Positions 16,598 to 24,257 of a stretch of DNA of 64,000 nt are shown here, piece after piece. Under the pieces are notes generated by a model. That model had not been told where the DNA came from, made no database searches, and was given only the letters and a program-made list of their open reading frames with translations. The DNA lies in the NCBI RefSeq assembly GCF_023667495.1, contig NZ_JAMOZL010000003.1:186001-250000 (forward strand), in the 5' to 3' direction. The position numbers and the translations under genes were made by a program. The stretch's first letter is position 1; every line of letters starts with the position of its first letter. The stretch comes from Dyadobacter sp. MSC1_007 (lineage in GTDB: Bacteria > Bacteroidota > Bacteroidia > Cytophagales > Spirosomataceae).

Positions 16598-16625
16598 CAA
16601 AAAAAGCAGCCTTTGAAGCTGCTGT
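16598..16625 (-). terminator. Intrinsic terminator of the small lipoprotein gene
   Basis: On the minus strand, GACAGCAGCTTCAAAGGCTGC is followed by seven T residues, beginning 23 bp after the stop at 16648. The stem is GCAGC(TT)/(AA)GGCTGC-type and the T-run is strong. Confidence 0.85.
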
Positions 16626-16647
16626 CTGATAAATATCGTCTGGTATT

Positions 16648-17076
16648 TTACTGCACCCTGGTGAAAATCAGCTGATTTTGATTCTCATAATAGAGGATCA
16701 GCCGGTTAGCTTTCAGGTCGTAGAGATTGACATTCGGCAATGCATTGACGAAGAGGTTTCCCCATGGCGTTTCCGCCCGTTCCGTCCCGCCGCCGCCGAG
16801 CTGGATGGTATTCTGCTGGGCCGTTTCGTAGAAGCCGGTGAGGATATTGGTAGATGTTGTGCCTTCCAACTCGCCCTTTTCTTTGAAGTTGAGACTGACT
16901 TCCATCAGGCCCTTGGCTGTTGCGGGTTTTTTGATTGTGTCATCTTCCTGAACGATACTCTCCAGTTGCCACTTGCCGGTCAACTCCATATTACTGCTGA
17001 TTGTGGTGGTTTTTCCACAACCTGATAACAGCGAAAAAAACAGCACGGATGCTGTCAGAAGTATAAGGCTTTTCAT
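16648..17076 (-). CDS. Small META/HslJ-like lipoprotein
   Basis: This 142-residue protein has a lipoprotein signal (MKSLILLTASVLFFSLLSGC). Its mature part starts TTTISSNMELTGKWQLESIV, a pattern like META (heat-shock HslJ-type) domains, which are small beta-barrels in cell-envelope lipoproteins. The rest is beta-rich (LMEVSLNFKEKGELEGTTST, LNFKEKG, NLYDLKANRLILYYENQNQL). The META assignment rests on the opening motif and overall fold and is tentative. It has its own terminator. No functional tie to the flanking epimerase or AraC gene is evident. Confidence 0.7.
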   Translation of the reverse strand: MKSLILLTASVLFFSLLSGCGKTTTISSNMELTGKWQLESIVQEDDTIKKPATAKGLMEVSLNFKEKGELEGTTSTNILTGFYETAQQNTIQLGGGGTERAETPWGNLFVNALPNVNLYDLKANRLILYYENQNQLIFTRVQ

Positions 17077-17335
17077 AAACGCTATTTGATAACGAAACTG
17101 CTTAAAGATGACATCGTACGCGCGAAAAAGGTTGCACTAAAATTCGGCGGTTCTATAAACTTAAAAGAAATATGCCAGTTGTCCGAGCGCATTCTTCAAA
17201 TATTATAACGTCGCAGAAACGATATTCTTTTGCCGGTCACACAATGAATTTGTGATTTAAAAAATGAAATATGGTCTTATTTTGATACTAAATTCTTATT
17301 ATTGCTGATATTTTGGGTAAAATCCTGAAAGAAAC

Positions 17336-18196
17336 ATGAAAGCACCCATTCATAAGAATATCGAAAGTCAAGTCCGGACTGTGACCGTTCATGAGCTAAA
17401 AGAGTCTCATTTTGATCCCAATTGGCATTTTCACCCCCACTACCAATTATTTACCGTATTGGAGGGAACAGGCAAACGGTTGATAGGAGATTCGATACAA
17501 ACTTTCGGTCCGGGGGATACGGTTTTTCTCGGCCCTGACGTCCCGCATTTATGGCGCAGCGACCCTGCTTATTTCGAGGCTGGCTCGTCGTTGATGACGC
17601 ACGGGATTGTGCTTTATTTTCAGGAAGATTTTTTGGGAAAGGACTTTCTTGAAAAGCCGGAAATGCTTGCATTGCGGCAGTTGTTGCTCGATTCCAAGCG
17701 TGGCGTTTCGTATAAAGGACCGCTCGGCGAGCATATCCGAGACCAACTTATCTCGCTGACGGCCGTCGAAGGCTTCAAGAGCATTCTACAATTACTTACT
17801 TTGCTCGACAAGCTCGCTCATGATACCAGCGGGGAGCCGATTTCCAGTTATGGTTATGTCAATACCTTCAAGGTTTCGGAAACGGAGCGAATGCAGAAAG
17901 TTCATAATTACGTACTCCAGCATTTCTTCCAGGAAATCCGGTTGAGCGATGTCGCATCGCTGGCAGGAATGACCGAGGCCGCTTTTTGCCGTTATTTCAA
18001 AGCGCGGTCCAACAAAACCTTCATTGATTTTGTCAACGAGATCCGTATCGGGCACGCCTGCAAACTGCTTTTGGAAGATAAATGGACGATCGCCCAGATT
18101 GCCTACGACAGCGGTTTCGATTCCCTATCCAATTTCAACCGCAACTTCAAAAAATACATCGGACACACCCCGCGGGAATACAAGGGGAATTATTAA
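17336..18196 (+). CDS. AraC-family transcriptional regulator with cupin sensor
   Basis: Residues about 10-110 form a cupin-type ligand-binding domain (HFDPNWHFHPHYQLFTVLEG, then GDTVFLGPDVPHLW). The C-terminal 100 residues carry the two AraC helix-turn-helices: IRLSDVASLAGMTEAAFCRY and WTIAQIAYDSGFDSLSNFNR, ending KKYIGHTPREYK. Such regulators usually sense a sugar and activate catabolic genes. Here the closest candidate target is the epimerase at 15577, whose upstream block recurs at 6373. That link is inference only. The start at 17336 was chosen as the first ATG; the upstream 259 bp are AT-rich without a clear promoter match. Confidence 0.92.
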   Translation: MKAPIHKNIESQVRTVTVHELKESHFDPNWHFHPHYQLFTVLEGTGKRLIGDSIQTFGPGDTVFLGPDVPHLWRSDPAYFEAGSSLMTHGIVLYFQEDFLGKDFLEKPEMLALRQLLLDSKRGVSYKGPLGEHIRDQLISLTAVEGFKSILQLLTLLDKLAHDTSGEPISSYGYVNTFKVSETERMQKVHNYVLQHFFQEIRLSDVASLAGMTEAAFCRYFKARSNKTFIDFVNEIRIGHACKLLLEDKWTIAQIAYDSGFDSLSNFNRNFKKYIGHTPREYKGNY

Positions 18197-18240
18197 AAAA
18201 AAACCCTGAACTCTAAGCGATCCGGGTCTCCCGTCAGGGT
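18195..18240 (-). terminator. Intrinsic terminator of the XRE regulator gene
   Basis: Read on the minus strand, ACCCTGA (18234-18240) and TCAGGGT (18203-18209) enclose a GC-rich loop and are followed by a run of nine T residues. The stop codon TGA of the XRE gene is part of the first arm. The plus-strand AraC gene ends inside the T/A tract. Confidence 0.8.
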
Positions 18241-18545
18241 ATGCAAAATTTACGCTGGTCAACCGTGATGTTGAAATGTATCTCCGCTTTCAATGCTCTG
18301 AAAACTTTTACGATCGTGTCCAGGGTCGCACTGTTGGAACTACTCTCCAACTTGGATATTTGAGATTTCTGGACTCCTACAAGTTCTCCAAGTTGCTCTT
18401 GTGTAAGGTTGCGCTCCTGTCTCACACTGCGGATCATCCTTCCCAGCAAATCCATTCTTAGCTCATATTCATAAGCTTCCCGATCGACGCTACCGGGCGC
18501 GCCGATGTATTTGTCTTTCATCTCAGACAAAGTGTAGGTCTTCAT
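18234..18545 (-). CDS. XRE-family HTH regulator, antitoxin-like, without a paired toxin
   Basis: This 103-residue protein has an N-terminal arm (MKTYTLSEMKDKYIGAPGSV) and a textbook HTH (IRSVRQERNLTQEQLGELVG then VQKSQISKLESSSNSAT, residues about 37-75). It ends in a short beta strand (KAEIHFNITV). The layout matches antitoxins paired with RelE/HigB toxins, where the toxin gene normally lies directly upstream. Here the upstream 90 bp hold no such gene, only an inverted repeat and an unusually good Shine-Dalgarno sequence (AAGGAG, 6 nt before the ATG). Most likely an orphan autoregulating repressor or the remnant of a toxin-antitoxin pair. Confidence 0.82.
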   Translation of the reverse strand: MKTYTLSEMKDKYIGAPGSVDREAYEYELRMDLLGRMIRSVRQERNLTQEQLGELVGVQKSQISKLESSSNSATLDTIVKVFRALKAEIHFNITVDQRKFCIP

Positions 18546-18573
18546 TTTGATCTCCTTATAACGTTCAATTTTA

Positions 18574-18623
18574 TTTCCAAATACTTGATAGAACCCGCCA
18601 ATGTAAGTTCTAATATTTGGAAA
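18574..18623. promoter_or_regulatory. Inverted repeat, likely operator of the XRE regulator
   Basis: TTTCCAAATA (18574-18583) and TATTTGGAAA (18614-18623) are exact inverted copies. A second pair, AGAAC and GTTCT, lies inside. The repeat sits 29-78 bp upstream of the XRE start, as expected for autoregulation by an antitoxin-type protein. Confidence 0.55.
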
Positions 18624-18635
18624 CTTTCAGCACAT

Positions 18636-18668
18636 AAAAAAGCCCTGGCAAGTTTCAATTACCAGGGC
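18636..18668 (-). terminator. Intrinsic terminator after the uxu operon
   Basis: On the minus strand, GCCCTGG, a 14-nt loop and CCAGGGC are followed by six T residues, 12 bp past the stop of the Gfo/Idh gene at 18680. It marks the end of the uxuA-led transcript. Confidence 0.88.
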
Positions 18669-18679
18669 GCTGATTCTAA

Positions 18680-20113
18680 TTATCCTTTGACATTATTCGT
18701 GCCGTACTTGCCGCGCTGTGGGCGGGAAAGCATTGCGGTAGCCTCTTTATCATTCAGGAACTGCTCTTTTTTTGGATCCCATTTCACTTTCCGGCCTAGC
18801 TTCATGGCGGTATGTGCGAGCAGGCACGCAGTACACGAGCGATGCGCAATCTCAGCATGACTGATCGTCTGTTTGCCGCTGTGAATGCTCTCGATCCAGT
18901 TTTGATGCTGTTCAGGACTTTCATATAAGTGAATTTCGTTAGCCTGGATTACAGATCCGAGAATTTTTGGATCGCTGGCGTAGAATGCTTTGTTCTCCTT
19001 GGCATTTTGTGCAGCCACAGGATCAGAAGCCGTAACGCCTACATTGCCGCGAGAAACAAATATCCAGCCCTCGGTCCCTTCGAATTTGATACCATTTGGA
19101 TTAGTACCGCCGATTTCCATTTGTACGCCATTGGCATAAAGTGCATTCACAAGGAAGTCGCCATGGACATCCCATAAGCCCGAACCTTTGGCAGGGAATG
19201 TAGCTTTTCCTTCAATTTCAATAGGGCCGGTAAGTTCGGTATCCATTCCCCAATGCGCGATGTCGATGTGGTGGGAGCCCCAGCCGGTGATCATACCGGC
19301 ACCAAACTGTTCCAGGCGCAGCCATCCCGGACGATCGTTGATATCCGTCTGAGAATGCACGCGATCAAGCGTGTAATATACTTCCGGAGTCGAGCCCAGC
19401 CACATGTCGTAATTCAGGTTCGGGGGAACAGGCATTTGAGCAGGGTTTCCGCCCGCCGGATCGCCTGGCAAGCCTACATACACTTTTTTAAGTTTTCCAA
19501 TGCGCCCGTTACGTACCAGTTCGCAGGTCCGTTTGAATTGCGGCCAAGGATTGACGGAGCGCTGCTGGCTGCCGAGCTGGAAAATAACACCTTTCTTTTT
19601 GATCATATCAGCCATTTGGCGGCCTTCCCTGATCGTCAGTGATGTGGGTTTTTGCATATAAATATGCTTTCCGGCGACAGCAGCTTCCATTGCGGGCTGT
19701 GCATGCCAGTGGTCGGGTGTGCTGATGATGACTGCGTCAATGTCTTTTCTGGCCAGGATTTCGTGGTAGTCGTCGTAAGTTTTGACTTCCAGGTAATTCT
19801 CCTTACCAGTCCGTTCAGCATACTTTTTCTCGATCCATGCCTTTCCTTTTGCAAGCCGGTTTTTATCAACATCGGCCACCGCGATCACGTGCGCGGCCTC
19901 GTTTTTGATCACTTCCGGCAAGTCGTGTGTGGAGCCGATGCGCCCGAAGCCGATCTGGCCGATATTGATCTTGTTACTCGGCGCATTTTTGCCAAATACA
20001 CTCGATGGCACAATGGTTGGGAAAACGGATGCGGCGATGATACCTGCTGTTCCGGTTGCGGCGGTTTTCAGAAATGACCTTCTACCCTGATTATTCTCCT
20101 GCTGATCTTTCAT
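18680..20113 (-). CDS. Exported Gfo/Idh/MocA-family oxidoreductase (Tat leader)
   Basis: This 477-residue protein starts with a twin-arginine leader (GRRSFLKTAATGTAGIIAAS), so it is probably folded with its NAD(P) cofactor before export. The Rossmann fold follows (KINIGQIGFGRIGSTHDLPE), then DIDAVIISTPDHWHAQPAME and AGKHIYMQKPTSLTIREGRQ, with the family's KP motif as QKPTS. The C-terminal half has GWGSHHIDIAHWGMDTELTG, typical of exported members in Bacteroidota and Planctomycetota sugar loci. It is the last gene of the uxuA operon, 39 bp after a ThuA gene, a pairing often seen in these phyla. Substrate unknown; a glycoside or hexuronide is plausible from context. Confidence 0.9.
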   Translation of the reverse strand: MKDQQENNQGRRSFLKTAATGTAGIIAASVFPTIVPSSVFGKNAPSNKINIGQIGFGRIGSTHDLPEVIKNEAAHVIAVADVDKNRLAKGKAWIEKKYAERTGKENYLEVKTYDDYHEILARKDIDAVIISTPDHWHAQPAMEAAVAGKHIYMQKPTSLTIREGRQMADMIKKKGVIFQLGSQQRSVNPWPQFKRTCELVRNGRIGKLKKVYVGLPGDPAGGNPAQMPVPPNLNYDMWLGSTPEVYYTLDRVHSQTDINDRPGWLRLEQFGAGMITGWGSHHIDIAHWGMDTELTGPIEIEGKATFPAKGSGLWDVHGDFLVNALYANGVQMEIGGTNPNGIKFEGTEGWIFVSRGNVGVTASDPVAAQNAKENKAFYASDPKILGSVIQANEIHLYESPEQHQNWIESIHSGKQTISHAEIAHRSCTACLLAHTAMKLGRKVKWDPKKEQFLNDKEATAMLSRPQRGKYGTNNVKG

Positions 20114-20152
20114 TGGATTCAGATTTAGGATTGATGACTGATATGTTTACGA

Positions 20153-20983
20153 TTATTTTTTGCGGACCTCATCCTGTGGACTCGTCGCGTAAGCTTTACT
20201 ATAATTTCTTGGTTTTTGCGGACCGATAGCCCATTCAATGCCACCCAAAATGTGCTTTCTTAGGTCGTCTTTTTCATAATCTTCCTTCTGATGGCCCAGC
20301 GAAGTGTAGAATGCCCGTCCGCCATCGTATTCATGCCACCATACCGACGGAAACACGTCACCAAATGTATCCAGCGCTTTTCCGGCAGGTTTTGCAATCG
20401 TCGTGTGGTCGTTTACAGCTAGTACGTTCAAATTGACGCTCATTTCTTTAAGAAAATAAAACTCATCTTTTTCCCGCTGCCAAACGGCTGGAAGGTGGGC
20501 CAGTGCAGGATTTTTTGGATCTAAAACCTTCACTGCAAAGCTTTGACCCGGTTCGTGCCAGAAGAATGTTCCACCCAGCAGGTCTTTGAACCATCGCCAC
20601 TTGCGTTCGGTGCCGCATGCGGAATGCAATCCAACGAAATTTCCGCCCGCCTGTATGTAACGCATGAGCGCCACACGCTGCGCATCCGTATCGAAAACGT
20701 CATTATTGGTGTTCGAGAAGACCAGGCAGTCATACTGTTTCAGGTTTTCGTCCGTGAATTTGCCCGGATCGGAAGTCGTATCCACGGCAAACCCATTTTG
20801 CTTCGCCAACGCCTGGATGGCAACCAGCGAATTAGCAATGTTGTCGTGGACATAACCTTTGCCGTTTTTGGTATAAACCATGATTTTGACCTTGTTCCAC
20901 TTGATTTTCTGTGCGTTGGTATCAAATGATAGTGTGGAAATTAAAACTACGAGGAGCAGCTTAAGGTAATGCGATCTTTTCAT
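20153..20983 (-). CDS. Secreted ThuA-domain protein (trehalose-utilisation-like)
   Basis: This 276-residue protein has a Sec signal (LLLVVLISTLSFDTNA, cleaved before QKIK). A single ThuA domain follows: KIMVYTKNGKGYVHDNIANS, FTDENLKQYDCLVFSNTNND, AGGNFVGLHSACG and WWHEYDGGRAFYTSLGHQKE. ThuA domains have a class-I glutamine-amidotransferase-like fold and occur in sugar catabolism; their catalytic role is not settled. Here it sits between an SDR and an exported Gfo/Idh enzyme in the uxuA operon. A larger homolog is fused to a propeller and a copper domain at 1176-4928, so the window holds two forms of the same theme. Confidence 0.9.
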   Translation of the reverse strand: MKRSHYLKLLLVVLISTLSFDTNAQKIKWNKVKIMVYTKNGKGYVHDNIANSLVAIQALAKQNGFAVDTTSDPGKFTDENLKQYDCLVFSNTNNDVFDTDAQRVALMRYIQAGGNFVGLHSACGTERKWRWFKDLLGGTFFWHEPGQSFAVKVLDPKNPALAHLPAVWQREKDEFYFLKEMSVNLNVLAVNDHTTIAKPAGKALDTFGDVFPSVWWHEYDGGRAFYTSLGHQKEDYEKDDLRKHILGGIEWAIGPQKPRNYSKAYATSPQDEVRKK

Positions 20984-21012
20984 GTGAAATCGTTTATAAA
21001 TGAATTGTTTTA

Positions 21013-21804
21013 CTAAAATCCAATCGAATTTCCCCCATCCACCGGCAGCGATACCCCGGTGATAAACTTGGAGGCTTCCGAGGCTAGGAACACGGCAGCC
21101 CAGCCGATATCGTCAGGCTTACCCCAGGTTCCCATCGGTGTGCGGTCCATTGCTTTGTCCCTTCTTGACGGGTCGCCATTCATCGCAGTGAGCATCATGG
21201 GCGTTTCGATAAAGCCTGGCGCAATCGCATTTACGCGTACATTGAAGGGGGAAAATTCGGTCGTCAGTGCTTTCACCATGCCGCCAATCGCAGACTTGGA
21301 TGCCGTATAGGCCACCACGCGGTCGATACCGTAAAGTGCAGCCATGGAAGTGATCATGATAATGGATCCTCTTTGACGGGCGATCATCCTTTTGCCGCAT
21401 TCACGGGTTATGGAAAAAACGGCATGCAGATTGGTCTGAACTATCCGGTCAAAATCCTCGTCAGTGACTTCTACCGCGTGTTTTTTCATGTTAATCCCCG
21501 CATTGTTGACGAGAATGTCGATCTCACCAGCCTGCAATTCGATGTCTGCAATCAGCGCTGGTAACGTTTTAAGATCGGTTACGTCATTTACAAAGTAGCT
21601 TGCATTGTTACCCAGCTGAGTAACCGCTTCCTGCAAAACCGACTCGCGCCGACCGGTAATGACCACCTTAGCACCAGCCTGAACCATACAGGTGGCAATG
21701 TAAAAGCCGATTCCGCTGCCACCGCCGGTAATGAGAGCAATTTTACCAGCCAATGAAAAAATGCCGGGTGCCGTGTGTGAACTGATAGGGTTACTGACTG
21801 ACAT
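21013..21804 (-). CDS. SDR-family NAD(P)-dependent oxidoreductase, likely D-fructuronate/mannonate or gluconate-type
   Basis: The ATG at 21804 gives 263 residues; a frame from 21837 would overlap uxuA by 11 bp. The short-chain dehydrogenase features are FSLAGKIALITGGGSGIGFY (TGxxxGIG), VNNAGIN (NAG), the Ser of IIMITSMAALYG and the catalytic YTASK, with a C-terminal GVSLPVDGGNSIGF. It is close to gluconate 5-dehydrogenase-type SDRs. Directly downstream of uxuA it most likely performs the step normally done by UxuB, reducing D-fructuronate to D-mannonate, but this is inferred from position. Confidence 0.88.
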   Translation of the reverse strand: MSVSNPISSHTAPGIFSLAGKIALITGGGSGIGFYIATCMVQAGAKVVITGRRESVLQEAVTQLGNNASYFVNDVTDLKTLPALIADIELQAGEIDILVNNAGINMKKHAVEVTDEDFDRIVQTNLHAVFSITRECGKRMIARQRGSIIMITSMAALYGIDRVVAYTASKSAIGGMVKALTTEFSPFNVRVNAIAPGFIETPMMLTAMNGDPSRRDKAMDRTPMGTWGKPDDIGWAAVFLASEASKFITGVSLPVDGGNSIGF

Positions 21805-21826
21805 ATGTTTAGAAATCGAATAGATA

Positions 21827-23032
21827 TTAAAACTCAATAATGGACCTGGAAATACTCATTTCCAATCCCCTCAGTTCGGCGAGTGCTTTGAGCCTGCCGA
21901 TAATGGAATACCCTGGATAGGTTTTTTTGTTTAAATCGTCGAGCATCTGAAAACCGTGATCCGGCCTCATTGGCAGCAACTGGTCTGGATAATGGTTGGC
22001 TTTGCGCCTCAGTTCTTCCTTATGCAATGCCTTGACGACAGCGTACATATCCACATCACCTTCCAAATGCGGCGCTTCATGGAAATTGCGTTCATTGTCC
22101 GCATCTCTTCTGGTTGTTCTCAAATGCACGAAATGAATGCGGTCACTGAAACGTTCTACCATTCCGGGCAGGTCGTTATCTTGCCTTACACCGAGCGATC
22201 CCGTGCAAAATGTGATTCCGTTAGCTCTTACATCGCAGGCATCCAGCAACTGCCGGAGATCGCTTTCGGTGCTGACAACGCGCGGTAACCCTAGTAGTGA
22301 TTTAGGAGGGTCATCGGGATGGATGCAGAGATTAATGCCGAGTTCCTGTGCTACCGGTGCTACCTGGCGTATGAAATAGTACAGGTTTTCACGCAGTTCT
22401 TTATCGCCGATGTGCGCGTATGTATCAAGCATTTCCTGGAAATTGGCAAGCTCAAATGCTTCTTCGGATCCTGGTAAGCCCAGCAAAACCGTGTTTGTAA
22501 GTCTTTGAATGGCGGCTGGCGACATTTCAGCCAGCTTTTTCCGGGCCGACTCCTGAACTGCTGCGTCATAATCTGCTGTTGCACCCGGCCTTTGCAGAAT
22601 GTACAGATCGAACAATGCAAAGTCTTCCCAGACGAATCGCAACGTTTTATGTCCCTCAGGGAGGGTGTATTCCAGTTCGGTGCGGGACCAGTCGAGCACG
22701 GGCATGAAGTTGTAACACACCGTTTTGATTCCGGCGGCTGCCAGGTTCCGTAATGATTGTTTGTAATTTTCAATATAGGTTTCTCTGGATGGCAACCCCT
22801 TTTTGATCGCCTCGTGGACCGGCAGGCTTTCAACCACAAGCCAGTGCAGTGGAGAGTACCAGTCGTTTCCAGCTTCGACTAATGCTTTTCGTTCTTTAAT
22901 AGCATCAATCGACCACACTTCGCCAACCGCGATCTGATGAAGCGCCGTTACTATTCCGCTGCAACCCGCCTGCCGGATATCCATCAGGGATACCGGGTCA
23001 TTAGGTCCGAACCAGCGCATCGTTTGTATCAT
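21827..23032 (-). CDS. uxuA: Mannonate dehydratase
   Basis: UxuA dehydrates D-mannonate to 2-keto-3-deoxy-D-gluconate in glucuronate catabolism, using a divalent metal. The 401-residue TIM barrel shows family segments MRWFGPNDPVSLMDIRQAG, GIVTALHQIAVGEVW, CYNFMPVLDWSRTELEY, LCIHPDDPPKSLLGLPRVVS, NGITFCTGSLGVRQDND, FVHLRTTRRD and LPMRPDHGFQMLDDL, with the metal-site His, Cys and Asp visible. ATG at 23032; a second ATG four codons in is also possible. It is first gene of a four-gene minus-strand operon and faces a LacI regulator, with a LacI-type operator in the shared intergenic region. Confidence 0.95.
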   Translation of the reverse strand: MIQTMRWFGPNDPVSLMDIRQAGCSGIVTALHQIAVGEVWSIDAIKERKALVEAGNDWYSPLHWLVVESLPVHEAIKKGLPSRETYIENYKQSLRNLAAAGIKTVCYNFMPVLDWSRTELEYTLPEGHKTLRFVWEDFALFDLYILQRPGATADYDAAVQESARKKLAEMSPAAIQRLTNTVLLGLPGSEEAFELANFQEMLDTYAHIGDKELRENLYYFIRQVAPVAQELGINLCIHPDDPPKSLLGLPRVVSTESDLRQLLDACDVRANGITFCTGSLGVRQDNDLPGMVERFSDRIHFVHLRTTRRDADNERNFHEAPHLEGDVDMYAVVKALHKEELRRKANHYPDQLLPMRPDHGFQMLDDLNKKTYPGYSIIGRLKALAELRGLEMSISRSIIEF

Positions 23033-23076
23033 TTTATAATAACTATTTTTGTAATTATATAAATATGTAATTGTAT

Positions 23077-23090
23077 TGTAACCGATTGCA
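23077..23090. promoter_or_regulatory. LacI-family operator between uxuA and lacI-type regulator
   Basis: TGTAACCGATTGCA fits the LacI/GalR-family operator pattern TGnAAnCGnTTnCA at every fixed position, with the central CG. It lies 45-58 bp upstream of the uxuA ATG and 12 bp upstream of the regulator's -7 box, so one site could control both directions. Confidence 0.7.
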
Positions 23091-23101
23091 TTAACTATTA
23101 G

Positions 23102-23109
23102 TATATTTG
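23102..23109 (+). promoter_or_regulatory. Candidate -7 box of the LacI-type regulator
   Basis: TATATTTG matches TAnnTTTG and ends 42 bp before the ATG at 23152. A TTG at 23076-23078 is 23 nt away, longer than the usual 19, and overlaps the operator. Confidence 0.45.
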
Positions 23110-23151
23110 AAGACGTGATTTGCTCCCTTATCCCCCTACAACGAAAGCATT

Positions 23152-24180
23152 ATGGAGAAAGAAATTACCATTTATGATATTGCGAAGATACTTAGGCTCT
23201 CTCCGGCGACCGTAAGTCGGGCTTTGAATGATCACCCGGCGATTAAAAAACAGACCAAAATTCTCATCAATGAAAAGGCGGCCGAGCTGGGCTATCGCTC
23301 CAATACTTTTGCCAGCAATCTGCGCACCCGTAAAACGAATACGCTCGGTGTGATTGTACCCCGGCTGAACAGTAATTTTATGTCGGCAGTGCTTGCTGGT
23401 ATGGAGGAAATCGCCAATAATGTAGGATATAACCTGCTGATCAGCCAGTCGCTGGAATCGGCGGGAAAGGAGCAGGCGAATGCAAAAACGATGTTCAACA
23501 GCCGGGTCGACGGCCTGCTCGTTTCCATTGCATATGACACAGATTCGTTCGATCATTTTGAGACATTGATCAACCGGAATATTCCTGTCATCTTCTTCGA
23601 CCGGGTGATCGACCATCCGCAATGTACGACTGTCATTATCGACAACAATCAGGCGGGCTATGAAGCGACCAGGCACCTCCTCGAAGAAGGATGTCGGAAA
23701 ATCATGCATGTGACCGGCGATGTAAAGCGAAATGTGTATTCAGGAAGGCTGGATGGCTATAAAAGGGCATTAGCTGAATGGAAATTACCAATCGACGAAT
23801 CGCTGATCCTTCGGACTGACCTCAGCCAGGAAGCAGGCATTGCCGCGGCGGAACGACTGCACAGCATGGCCGAAAAGCCCGACGGGATTTTCATCGCCAA
23901 CGATCTGTGTGCCGTCACGTGTATGAAGGCTTTGAAAGAAAAGGGCTATAATATTCCCGGTGACGTAGCGATTGTGGGTTTTAACAACGATCCGGTATCC
24001 CAGGTGGTGGAGCCGCACCTTACTACGGTGTTTTATCCGGGTTATCTGATGGGAAAAACGGCTATGAAAGCGATGATCAATCAGCTGAACGGCAATAAGA
24101 CTGCCGATGTTAAAGAACCGATTATCCTGCGCTCGGAACTAATTATCAGAGGGTCGACCGTTAAGAGCAGTAATTCGTAA
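23152..24180 (+). CDS. LacI-family transcriptional regulator of the uxu operon
   Basis: This 342-residue protein has an N-terminal LacI HTH (ITIYDIAKILRLSPATVSRAL, then hinge helix ASNLRTRKTNTLGV) and a periplasmic-binding-protein-like sensor (VIVPRLNSNFMSAVLAGMEE through DVAIVGFNNDPVSQVVEPHL and TTVFYPGYLMGKTAMK). It is divergent from uxuA with a 119-bp gap holding a canonical operator. The likely inducer is a hexuronate, mannonate or 2-keto-3-deoxygluconate, from context only. It probably represses the uxuA-SDR-ThuA-Gfo operon and itself. Full length for the family. Confidence 0.93.
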   Translation: MEKEITIYDIAKILRLSPATVSRALNDHPAIKKQTKILINEKAAELGYRSNTFASNLRTRKTNTLGVIVPRLNSNFMSAVLAGMEEIANNVGYNLLISQSLESAGKEQANAKTMFNSRVDGLLVSIAYDTDSFDHFETLINRNIPVIFFDRVIDHPQCTTVIIDNNQAGYEATRHLLEEGCRKIMHVTGDVKRNVYSGRLDGYKRALAEWKLPIDESLILRTDLSQEAGIAAAERLHSMAEKPDGIFIANDLCAVTCMKALKEKGYNIPGDVAIVGFNNDPVSQVVEPHLTTVFYPGYLMGKTAMKAMINQLNGNKTADVKEPIILRSELIIRGSTVKSSNS

Positions 24181-24230
24181 TTTTGGCTGCTTAACGAAAT
24201 GCGCCGCGCGGGATTTCGACTGTAAATCAG

Positions 24231-24238
24231 TATTTTTG
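24231..24238 (+). promoter_or_regulatory. Candidate -7 box of the Uma2 gene
   Basis: TATTTTTG matches TAnnTTTG and ends 19 bp before the ATG at 24258. No TTG/TTTG at 19-nt spacing is seen. Confidence 0.4.
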
Positions 24239-24257
24239 ATAGTAAAGCAAGATTATC

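Noticed and set aside
17275..17300. Third copy of the shared 56-bp block upstream of the AraC gene
   Set aside because: Only TTTTGATA-like similarity; the flanks do not align.
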